NCBI GenBank assembly: GCA_049999805.1
Contig: JBNGIO010006088.1
Coordinates: 53,222-78,538, forward strand
Reading direction: 5' to 3'
Origin: Folioceros fuciformis
Taxonomy: Eukaryota > Anthocerotophyta > Anthocerotopsida > Anthocerotales
Length of the DNA: 25,317 bases
This document shows, one piece after another, positions 8,901 through 16,719 of the stretch. The notes below the pieces were generated by a model. That model had not been told where the DNA came from. It made no database searches and saw only the letters and a list, made by a program, of their open reading frames with translations. Within the stretch, counting starts at the first letter, position 1, and each line of letters starts with the position of its first letter. A program made the translations under genes and the position numbers.

Positions 8901-10873
8901 ACCCTATTAGTGTCATCTGCCGGATAAATAGAAGAACTGTCCGAAGCAGAAGGTGCTCGAAATTGTGGTTCAGGTGCGTCACACACTCCAGCAGGAGGGC
9001 CGGCTGCACTTTGCAGGCCCGAGTACCTTTGAAGTCCCTGTAATTCTGATGCTACTCCGAATTTTTGCCTGATTAGGGACCCATTGCGCAAGTCTGCTGT
9101 GTTTGATTCAATTACTGAAAAACCTTGCTTCAGAGCACACGCATAAACAGCAGCAGTTTTACCAGAACCCACAGGTCCAGTTAGAAGGAGCGTGTTTTCC
9201 AGTCCATCATCCTCCACCAACGAACTGTCTGCATCACTGTCACTGTCATCCTGAAACCAACCCTTGTCATCATCATCGTCATCACCATCCTCATGCAAAC
9301 GTACTTTCCCTTTTCCAGATGACCTCTTGCCACTCAAAATCTTCTTCTGCCAAGTCTCCAGCCAGGTATCCAGAAACCCAACCTCCTTGCTATTGCCGCA
9401 AACACCTTCCGGGCATTTTGGCTGGTAGATGTCTGTCCACAACGAGTTGGTCCCAGAGTTGCCAACATCAGTTCTGTCCCCATTCTCCACACTGTCCCGT
9501 GATACCCTGCAAGCCCTCAGGAGAGACGCTCTAGTTCTCACACTCTCACGAGAGAAGCTGCTACCAGACCCATCCTCCCTTAACCACACCCCGTTGTCTG
9601 TACTCTGCATGTACTTCAAAAGTTGATCCTCCAGCTGCTCTGCAGAACAGCCTTGACAATCACCATACTCAACTTTCTCATCCGGAACAAAGAAAGAGTT
9701 ACTGAATTCACCAAGCACTTGATCCATAGCAGGCAGGGGAGACCTCTCAGTTCTACACAGAACAAACCCAGCGGGCATCTCACAGAGGTCAGAGCTTTCA
9801 AACTTTTCACAGCAGGTCTCAACAAAGCTAATCCCCCCCCAATTAAGCTGGACTGCTTCGGCATGCTCACTCTGCGTTACATGCAAAGGCGGGCTAGGAT
9901 CAATCTCCAGCTTGGAAAACGGCGGGCAAGGATCACTTTCAAGCTTTCCAAGCTTTCCCGAAACTGGAATTTGACGTTGAAAAAAGGGATGGAGTCTTCT
10001 CCCAGCATTAAGCCGGGCATTCTCCTCGGCTGCCAGCCTGCTCTCAGTCCTCAAACATACGGGCAAATGACGAGGGGCTTCCTTCCCATAATCATCTGCG
10101 ATCTCTACCTTCGCCACCTGGGCCCGTTTTGGCAAACCCCCATTCACCCCACCAATTTTCCGTCCCTTGACAACCACTGTCTCCTTCCTGATCCTCTTGA
10201 CCTTCCTTTTGGTGGTTGGGACAAAATCCAGATCCGAGACAACCTTCTCCTCCTCTGTCTCCTCATCCACAGTCAGAACTTCTTTCTTCTCCAGCTTCTG
10301 CCTGGCAGATGTAGACGCAAACAAACGTGCTCCCTGCTTCTGTTTTGGCAAACCCCCTTCCGCCCCATCCACCTTCCCTCCCTTTGCAACCGCAGTCTTG
10401 TGTTTGCTTTCCTTGCCCTTCCTTTTCGTACTTGGCACAAAAGCTGGATCCAAGACAATCTTCTCCTCTTCTACGTGTGCATCTGTAGCCACAACTTCCT
10501 TCTTCTGCAGCTTCTGCCGGGCAGACACAGGCAGGAAGAAACTCGCTCCCTGGGCCTGTTTTGGCAAACCCCCATCCGCAGTCTTCTCTCTGCTACTTCC
10601 CTTGCCCTTCCTTTTCGTAGTTGGAACGAAAGCTAGATCCGACACAATCTTTTCCTCCTCTGCCTGTGGACCTACAGCCACAAATTCCCTCTTCTGCAGC
10701 TTCTGCCTAGCAGATGCAGGCAAAAAGAAACTCGCTGCATCCGCTGGCTTAGCCGCCTCACCCACATCTTTTCTTGGCCTGCCTCGTTTTTTCTTCACCT
10801 CGGCAGGCTCCTCTTTCCCACTGCCGCTCCCTGCAGCCGGTACAGGCCACTTGAAGACCTTCGGAGCTGCCAT
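5936..10873 (-). CDS. ATAD5: ATAD5/ELG1-like AAA+ PCNA unloader
   Basis: This is the large subunit of the alternative RFC-like complex (ATAD5/Elg1-RFC) that unloads PCNA from chromatin after replication. The 1645-aa frame is uninterrupted, near the 1844 aa of human ATAD5. Order of features: AT-hook GRPRK at 31-35; three repeats of a SARQKL-containing unit (about 47-249); acidic stretch; the family block LWTDIYQPKCPEGVCGN from 478; Walker A GPVGSGKT at 566-573; Walker B LFEDVD around 669-674; DMRQVLMLLQFW near 765, matching the ATAD5 lid region; a two-copy 92-aa repeat; and the C-terminal GRGFLHHF element near 1605 that ends ATAD5 proteins. The start ATG at 10873 was chosen because the open frame upstream has no other ATG and a splice-acceptor-like GTGCAG ends two bases before it. 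Lack of introns is odd beside intron-rich neighbours. The other RFC large subunits (RFC1, CTF18, RAD17) fit less well because of the LQFW and C-terminal motifs. Confidence 0.9.
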   Translation of the reverse strand: MAAPKVFKWPVPAAGSGSGKEEPAEVKKKRGRPRKDVGEAAKPADAASFFLPASARQKLQKREFVAVGPQAEEEKIVSDLAFVPTTKRKGKGSSREKTADGGLPKQAQGASFFLPVSARQKLQKKEVVATDAHVEEEKIVLDPAFVPSTKRKGKESKHKTAVAKGGKVDGAEGGLPKQKQGARLFASTSARQKLEKKEVLTVDEETEEEKVVSDLDFVPTTKRKVKRIRKETVVVKGRKIGGVNGGLPKRAQVAKVEIADDYGKEAPRHLPVCLRTESRLAAEENARLNAGRRLHPFFQRQIPVSGKLGKLESDPCPPFSKLEIDPSPPLHVTQSEHAEAVQLNWGGISFVETCCEKFESSDLCEMPAGFVLCRTERSPLPAMDQVLGEFSNSFFVPDEKVEYGDCQGCSAEQLEDQLLKYMQSTDNGVWLREDGSGSSFSRESVRTRASLLRACRVSRDSVENGDRTDVGNSGTNSLWTDIYQPKCPEGVCGNSKEVGFLDTWLETWQKKILSGKRSSGKGKVRLHEDGDDDDDDKGWFQDDSDSDADSSLVEDDGLENTLLLTGPVGSGKTAAVYACALKQGFSVIESNTADLRNGSLIRQKFGVASELQGLQRYSGLQSAAGPPAGVCDAPEPQFRAPSASDSSSIYPADDTNRVGGRSRKLTVFLFEDVDIIFEQDWGFFGALVKMVARTKRPIILTSNKRCPSVPPELRKLRREFKQPCTRTLVVQACMAAHAEGVACCPQLMECVIKECQHDMRQVLMLLQFWSQGRNSPSGLSCRSGIFSRDKNGLAGHCSGNDAYLLEGCRNSENLRTPEQGTNWPLKTRALGCDLQQQLRPLLLPLSFPCSLSQHVAGKISEAVRQLHLCAAFAGTLSSAQVQEVTSFQDKEESVGEPAGASAPRVAVCVSPAKSVRLLRALARSGQGCQGASNTSGAAEIAKCLNKQEAGCVGEESCESQLMPLHIGQSGKTVCWGKAPAQSLGIDQVCVNAMGRSMKAAHVRSTDCEYDDFQPTPPAPTRRRLILRLKIPPELQNSDTVNGAPPARRKRRLCEKIEKEETGCQQVGFPAPTVVADAEICIVSGDRVSGVVNRADTHRANSGDNRLGSGINVEPVETLTGGLEMQNLFQNSGNRFFVGDAVTDLTSWENEEASRNEPQAAGLHPQPVILSVHSALGEQVSDIVNCMSTDRASSGNDCLGLGINGESVETRTGGMEMQSLSQVSCKDLIVENAFRDLTSLDCEEVSRDFSQATGLYPQPVILSVQSASTTRNANPDVPCSEYRLSASTHAAQVATVIVDEKPSTREHCRLENCRDSRHQSPRLAAMECTHGGANLITHDDLDAPDVEANKNLIQSPVFDTHMAAEEKGFDSAAFPPCEDVYPLVSIALSSQQMEFDEAVLNTLRATCATSGEDMDESSVALGKPVDFVSQPALSLSRTTARLTDVMAIFDIISSYSVWEGAGRLWGFHLNSLEDKGAYLADLAVQLCLGHCSDLLQLGTKRKLAVNSTDTLQGLQRDLQLVPGTFDWLRTDANPCDPDHNLRKKARWGMLKGTVLNLVPARIHAAVTGSSLHDYSMTLARITKLEHRRQKTALAETGLGSRRSGRGFLHHFTNSIAEDSIAGLLSHSMFERGVSITPWMNQNQSRC
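7077..7628 (-). repeat. Two-copy 276-bp tandem repeat inside the ATAD5-like gene
   Basis: Two adjacent copies of a 92-codon unit, spaced exactly 276 bp, lie in the C-terminal half of the ATAD5-like coding region. The words CACTCAGGATCAC (7087 and 7363) and CTGATACT show the register at DNA level. The encoded units share the frame TGG.EMQ.L, DLTS, EE.SR and PQPVILSV, with substitutions between copies. This indicates an in-frame tandem duplication that has since diverged. Confidence 0.85.
10126..10735 (-). repeat. Three-copy N-terminal repeat in the ATAD5-like gene
   Basis: Three consecutive units of roughly 60-70 codons each contain SARQKLxKKE, then EEEKIVSDLAFVPTTKRKxK, then GGLPK. The first two begin with SFFLP; in the third, FF is replaced by LF. 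The DNA is also repetitive, with TTTTGGCAAACCCCC and CTTCTGCC words recurring. The units sit just after the AT-hook. Confidence 0.85.
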
Positions 10874-11711
10874 CCCTGCACAGCAGATCCGAGGAGAGGG
10901 GACAGGGACACACAAACTCCCTCCCCCTCCACAACCACTAAGGTCACTCCTGCCTGGTGCATAGGCTTCAATTGACGCCCAATTCGGTACCTCGAGTCAA
11001 CGCTCCTCCCCACTCCAGTACGATTTTGCCTGTGCCCAATTCACACAATCGCTTCGTCCCGTATTCACCCCCAAGAAATTCATGTTCCACCGAACTTCCC
11101 CTCCTTCGATCCTCCTGGGATGGTGACACACGACAATTGCTCACTCAAAAAGCTCCCTCCTTGACCACCAACTCCTCCTGAAAAATGCACTATCACTAAG
11201 TTCTACGTCAGACCGGTCTGCACCTGAACCCACAAGGCCCGGAGTCCCAGAAATTCTGGACAAGCCACTTCTGTGAGGTTGATAGAAACTGGAATCCCCA
11301 AGGCCATGAGCAACCGCAGCTTGTCGCCATGAGACGGGGAATTTGAAAACCATGTTGCAGCTACCCTCGGTTGGGAATGATCGAATCACGCGGGAACGTC
11401 CAGTTCGAGGATTGAACTCAACACATTTGAATCCCGATTAAGAAAGCCCGTCTACTGACCAAGTAGAGAGACACACGTATGAAGATAAAGAATAGGTTCT
11501 TCTACTGTATCCTTACCTGCACCTGTTTTACCCCTGGGCTGCTGCTGGACGTGAAAGGCTGTGACTGCGTTCTGCCGACGAGCCGACAGTGTCAATCCAC
11601 GCAGACGGAGGAAATTCTCGTGATGTGCCGCGAATTCTGATCAGCTGAAGGGAGCCGTAGGTTTCGGATTCTGCGGGAGGAGGGTACGCAGCTAGGAACT
11701 CGCAGTGAAAC
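10874..11711. promoter_or_regulatory. Divergent intergenic region between the ATAD5-like and AAMP genes
   Basis: These 838 bases separate two head-to-head start codons, so the stretch should contain both promoters and 5' untranslated regions. On the minus strand an acceptor-like pyrimidine tract and CAG (10876-10878) lie two bases before the ATAD5-like ATG, and a GTGAGC donor-like site lies at 11139-11144; together they suggest a 5' untranslated intron of about 269 nt. No TATA box or other named motif could be asserted. Confidence 0.45.
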
Positions 11712-14087
11712 ATGCCTGAGATCCCGCCTAAGGGTGGCACGCCTATGGCGGCTGAGGTATAACTTCTTTCTTGGATTTGATAATGATCGTGTGAAATGGT
11801 GTGGTGATCGAGGGCTTTTCGGGTGTGGATGTCAGGAGTTTGCGGATGACGAAGATGGGGGTCAAGAGGTCTATCTTACATTGGAAGACATCTTGCGAGA
11901 AATTCCCATCGATGAAGAAGGTGAGCTCTGAGATCTTGTGGTTGCTGCAGAGCCATCTTTTTCCTTCAGAGGTGGTTTCGAGTTACCTGTCTGTTTTCCA
12001 TATCTTGAGGAGTTTGAATGGTATCGCTGACTCTCCCCTTCTGTGTTTATGGACAGAATTGCCCGACTTCGAGCCTGAAGACTATGCAGAGCAAGAGGAG
12101 TCTGACATGGTTGAAGGCGAGGGTGGTGGTTTTTGCCCTCCTGTCTTTGTAAATCATTACTTTTCTTATGTGAATGGAAATCTAGGTACTGGTATGAAAC
12201 TCTCAGTCGTTTCACCTTGTCTATATTGTGCAGATGAGGTGGAAGAAGATGACTCCTCCCACACATTCACCGGTCATGGTGCGTTGGTACATACAAAAGT
12301 AATGAGTTTATCCCGTCGTGTAAGGTTGGCTTGAAGATTGTACCTGACTCCTCCTGTTTGGGGTACTCGACAGGAGATTCTGTCTATGCTGTCGCCTGCC
12401 ACCCCACTGAGGCTGGATTAGTGGCGACTGGTGGAGGGGATGATAAAGCTTTTATTTGGAAAGTCGGGCAGGCTGATGCTCCTATACCACTGAGCGGTAT
12501 CTCGTTTTTCATGTTTCAGTTATTTGATGACCCTTTAGGATATCTGTCGCACCGCAGCTAGCAATGTTTTGGCACTCCTTGATTGGTGTGCAGGTCACAC
12601 GGATTCTGTGGCAGCGTTAGCCTTCAGCTCGGATGGCTTTCTCCTTGCCTCTGGAGGGTTAGATGGTGTTGTTAACATCTGGGAATCTTCAACGGGGAAG
12701 CTGAAGCATAGACTTGAAGGCCCTGGTGAAGATATCGAGGTAACAGAAGATGAAGTCTGGTGGCCGTTTGGAGCTCAAGTTGTGGACTTTTGGTCTTAGC
12801 CAGTATATTTATCTTCCCTTTAAACACTTGCAGTGGGTGAAATGGCATCCAAGGGGACACCTAGTCCTAGCAGGATCAGCTGATTATACAGCTTGGCTGT
12901 GGAATGCAGACAGTTCGGCCTGTCTACACGTCCTCTCTGGACACAGAGGTCCTGTTTCATGTGGGGGCTTCACACCAGATGGTATGGAGACATCGGTCGT
13001 TTTTGGAGCTGTCTTGGGTGTTAAACTTGTGAGTACAAGGTAATCACGTACCTGTCGTGTGACGTAGGTAGAACAATCTTGACGGGATCACAGGATGGTT
13101 CGCTCAGAATTTGGAATCCCAGGACAGGGGAGACGGTCTATGTCATAGAAGGTTTGTTATAACATGGCTATTCTTTCTGGAGGAAACATGGTGATAAAGT
13201 AGTTGGATTGACCATGTAACTTATTACTGCAGATCATGGCTACCATTCAGATGGTCTAACTTGTCTCAGCATCAGTGCTGACTCACGTCTGGCCATTACT
13301 GGGTCAACAGACAAATGTGCTTGTGTAGTCAACATTCAGAATGGAAAGGTCGGAAAGAGACCTCTTTGCTTTTTGCAGGATCAGGTCAATTTACGTAATG
13401 GACTATCTGCCATGGGTCACTAATTCTATCCTGATCGTGCAGGTTGTGGGGACCTTGGCAGGTCATGAAGGATTTGTGGAGGCTGTGGGTCTGCCAATTC
13501 AGGATCCATCCACTAAAGATCCTTACAATAGGTAAACTGCCTAGGAACTTTATGCTGGCAGATTGCCGCCCGTGAAAGGCTGGTCTGATTCAATTAGCTG
13601 TGTGTCCTTCAAAGGCTGCGATTGGCCGCAACAGGTGGGATGGATGGGAAGCTGATCATCTGGGATCTCGATACTCTTTCTTCACGCAGCATCTGTCAAC
13701 ATCAGGTGAAACACGGATTCCATAAAAGGAGCTTGGAGGCGAGAATTTTTCACCACTGACCTGTTCTGTTTGTCTTCGTTCCGAACAGGATGGTGTTGTT
13801 AAAGTGGTGTGGTCGCAGTCCCTGGAACGCATCTACACTGCTTGTCTGGACGGCAAAATAAGAGTCTGGGACGCTCGGACAGGGACCTGCGAGCGAACCT
13901 TCAGCGGTCACAGGGACAGCATTCGTGACTTCGCAGTCACAGCGTATGTTTTCTCACACCTTCTGCAAAAGTATGTAGTGTATTTGTTCACAAATCCTGA
14001 CTGCCCTTTATTGGTTTTGCTCACAGGGATGGGAGGTTCCTTCTCACCGGAGCTGACGATGAAACTGCCAGGGCGTTTGAGTTGTGA
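11712..14087 (+). CDS. AAMP: AAMP-like WD40 repeat protein
   Basis: This is the homologue of angio-associated migratory cell protein (AAMP; yeast Sqt1 is a relative), a WD40 beta-propeller. Sqt1 acts as an assembly chaperone for ribosomal protein uL16. Thirteen exons were read: 11712-11756, 11836-11920, 12057-12122, 12234-12278, 12374-12496, 12594-12739, 12834-12981, 13068-13151, 13233-13348, 13443-13531, 13615-13705, 13789-13943 and 14027-14087. They join in frame to 417 aa (human AAMP is 434). The first 75 or so residues are acidic, as in the family. The propeller follows, with blade-end dipeptides IWKV, IWES, LWNA, IWNP, IWDL and VWDA. Family-specific blocks include ATGGGDDKAFIW, EWVKWHPRGHLVLAGSAD, CQHQDGVVKVVW and VWDARTG. 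Introns are 79-136 nt with GT-AG ends. Met12 (11745) is a possible alternative start. The gene converges on the RRA-like gene, with 293 bases between stops. Confidence 0.93.
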
Positions 14088-14380
14088 CGTGGCTACATCC
14101 ATCGATCTTAAAGCTGGGCACTACATCCAGCGAGGGCCTTGCTGCGTAGGTGCTGTCCAGCTAGCTTATACACACAAAGGATAAAAAGAGTGTACAGCTC
14201 CTAGTGCTTTGTTCCAATGGCTATCGCAAACCTACCGGGACTTTTTCCCGACATTTTCCTGAGCAATATATCCTCCATCACCGCAGCATCTGCATTGGGA
14301 GAGGAGCAAGACCTGCTCAGAGTGCCAGAGATATCCAACACGCTTCGCCAGGTACGGATAGCAGCAGAAGAGGTGTCCAA

Positions 14381-15741
14381 CTACTGGCTACCCATTGGAA
14401 ACCTCTTCAGTGCGTCCACCTTGCCATCAACATAGCGCTCCACGATCGCCACCATTCGCTCATACTTGTCCGGATGGTAATTGACATGGATGCTAACTGG
14501 CCTCCAGTTGTACTGGAAAGGCTTCTCCCTGAATTCTTTAAAGAGAACCTTGCTGTTAAGGAACAGCCAGAAATCGAGAACCCTCTTAGAAGCATGCAGC
14601 CCCTCGTAACCGGGATGAGATGGGAAGAAGAGCTCTTCGTTGAAGACTGCCTGATCCCAGGCGTTCTCCCTGGAGAGCCTGGAAGTCACTCTATCAAGCA
14701 GCTCAATGGAGGGTCGAGTTGCCCGGATGTAGAACAGTCCAGAGTTGAACACCCAAATGCGCATGGTGTGCGCATATCTGGACCAGCCCATGCTCGGGTC
14801 GTCAGACACATCGTCGAACCCGTAAGCTGTGTTGTTGTCGAAACCGTCAGTCATGCCTTCCACATCACAGTCTCTCGTTAGGTGAGGCCATGGATTCTGC
14901 AAGAACAAGATGTCGACATCGGACAGGAAGACATTGTAACCCAGCACCAGAAAGTCCCGCAGCAGATGGAACTTGAGTCCAGACACTGCATGGTTGTGGC
15001 CAGCATTCTGTTGTGCCCCGGATATGGTAGCATCCCGCCTGTAGTAAGGAACCTGGTGGTCATCCGCAAATTTCGCCATATCATCGTCCAGAGCCACCAC
15101 AAGCAAGTTAGTCACACCTACTCTCTGGAGACTCTCGAACCACAGCTTCACCATACGTTTCACGTGGCTGTCACATATGCCCACGACCAACTCGTTGTTC
15201 ACTGCAACCTCCTTCAAGATCTTGGCCAGTTCCGGGTTCACAGACTCATCAGGCTCCACCAGAGGCTGCGTCCGGAGACCCTTGACCTTCCCCGGCGGCC
15301 CTGCCTTCCCGGTAGGCAGGGCTGTGTTCAGCTGCTCCAGCACGACTTCCCTCTCCTTCTGCACAACTCCCAGTTGCCTCTTCAGGTCCAAAACCATCTG
15401 CTGCGCTTGGAAGCGCTCCTCCTCCAATTTGCGAACCTCCGTCTCCAGTTTGACCAACTTCCGTCGAATGATGGGATTCTGCAACCACAAACAGACGTCT
15501 CTAATGCTCCGATCGACCCAAAGGGCTCAAGATAGTCATAATCGGATGACAGCTGCACGCACACAGCTAGGTCTACCTGCGCATCGCTGTCGTTGTTTAG
15601 CTTCACGCGGGAGCTGAAGGAAACCGGATCCGCAGGGTAGAGCAAGGCTACAATCAAGCCCAAGCCCAGGCCCACTCCAACTGCATACAACACCGCCCAC
15701 CTTTTCCCCTTGGCGGGGAGGGCCTCCTTCCTACCCTTCAT
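14381..15741 (-). CDS. RRA: RRA-type GT77 extensin arabinosyltransferase
   Basis: This is a homologue of Arabidopsis RRA1-3 (REDUCED RESIDUAL ARABINOSE), Golgi type II membrane enzymes of family GT77. RRA enzymes add the second arabinofuranose to hydroxyproline-linked arabinans of extensins, using UDP-arabinofuranose. Two exons, 15741-15577 and 15478-14381, flank a 98-nt GT-AG intron and give 420 aa (about 428 in Arabidopsis). Seen: a short basic N-terminus, one transmembrane segment at about 14-37, a coiled-coil stem at about 58-105, then the catalytic domain. In it the DxD motif is D242-V-D244 in LSDVDILFLQNPW, followed by FDNNTAYGFDDV, PSMGWSRYAHTMRIWVFNSG, WDQAVFNEELF, PSHPGYEGLHASKRV and VNYHPDKYERM. 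All are strongly conserved in RRA proteins. Which of RRA1-3 it corresponds to cannot be told. It is head-to-head with the ceramide kinase gene. Confidence 0.94.
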
Positions 15742-16719
15742 CGCTCTCAGCTGTGTCTAAGCCCGCGGCATTCCCTTCGCATCACAGAGCCCACCACACG
15801 AGACGCGGGGTACGTCTGAACAGGCTCATATGGGACTCACCAACTCCTGCATATATGCTACATTGGGGAGCTTCTTAGCCAGAAACCGAGGCATAACAGA
15901 AGCTGAAGTGGGAGCACTAGAGGCCTTGCAAGTTGCTGCTTTCTCGGTCGCCTACAACCCAAGTGCATCTCTATTGCGTGGAAATTTGAGCCCCTGTTTG
16001 AAACCATTGTTTATTGGAACAGAAAACCGTGGGGTTTTCTGGTTGTGACCAGGTGGGATCTTCCCATCACGGACCTCGGTGGTACCGATGTGCCAAGACC
16101 GATTGCTGGATGACTTGCAGAAGTGGTCTCTTGATGGCTAGCGACAAGTTCCTCTGAGTGACCTTGCGTGCAGATGTTTTCCGAGGTGGGTGGTTCGAGG
16201 AAGCGATGGGAGATGGAGGGGATGCTCATGGAAGAATTGTGTGTCGCTCGGACGAATTCATGACTCCGTCAGGTTGCTCCTCTTCAGAGATTTGAGATTC
16301 GGTTGCCTGGTTCCGGGTCGGGGATATGTGAGGACAGTGATCTGGCTCTCTCGTCTCGTAGCCTGATCCGGGAAGAAGGGATAGCCTGGTTTTGTGGGTA
16401 GCAGGGAATGAAGGGTCCGAGAAGAGAGCGCTGTGGTTTGGTGCATTGGGCTCGAGGGAATTGCGTCGGATAGATCTGGGAAGCTCGGGGAGTGACAGTC
16501 AAGGAATAGAATTGGTGCCGAGCTGGAGTTCGGGAAGGTTGTTTGGGCAGGGGAGTGACAGGAGGGTTGTGGACAGCTGCTGCCTCTAATCTAGCTAGGT
16601 TGCACAATTTTCAGCTTTCCAGTTGCGAATTGGGTGCAGTTCCAGGATCCCCGTTCCTTCGGAAGGACAGACAATTGGTGAGGATTAAGTCTGCCTCTTA
16701 TGAGCATCGACCTCTGGAC
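15742..16719. promoter_or_regulatory. Divergent intergenic region between the RRA-like gene and ceramide kinase
   Basis: These 978 bases lie between two divergent start codons and must hold both promoters. A 72-codon open frame starts at 15830 on the + strand, but I recognise no motif in it and see no supported continuation, so it is not called as a gene. No repeats or named regulatory elements were found. Confidence 0.45.

Noticed and set aside
9623-10964. 337- and 265-codon + strand frames
   Set aside because: They are antisense to the repeat-rich N-terminus of the ATAD5-like gene; their apparent regularity mirrors the triplicated repeat.
11141-11389. Minus-strand frame containing VFKFPVSW, resembling VFKWPVPA at the ATAD5-like N-terminus
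   Set aside because: The likely donor gives the wrong phase to join the ATAD5-like frame, and the short similarity is probably chance.
15479-15576. Apparent frameshift in the RRA-like gene
   Set aside because: CAG/GTAGAC and TTGCAG/AAT borders define a 98-nt intron that restores the frame and family length, so no frameshift is needed.
15830-16048. 72-codon + strand frame between RRA-like and ceramide kinase genes
   Set aside because: It has no recognised motif and no convincing following exon, and lies in a divergent promoter region.
16190-16200. GGTTCGAGG resembling a tRNA B box
   Set aside because: No matching A box or cloverleaf stems were found around it.
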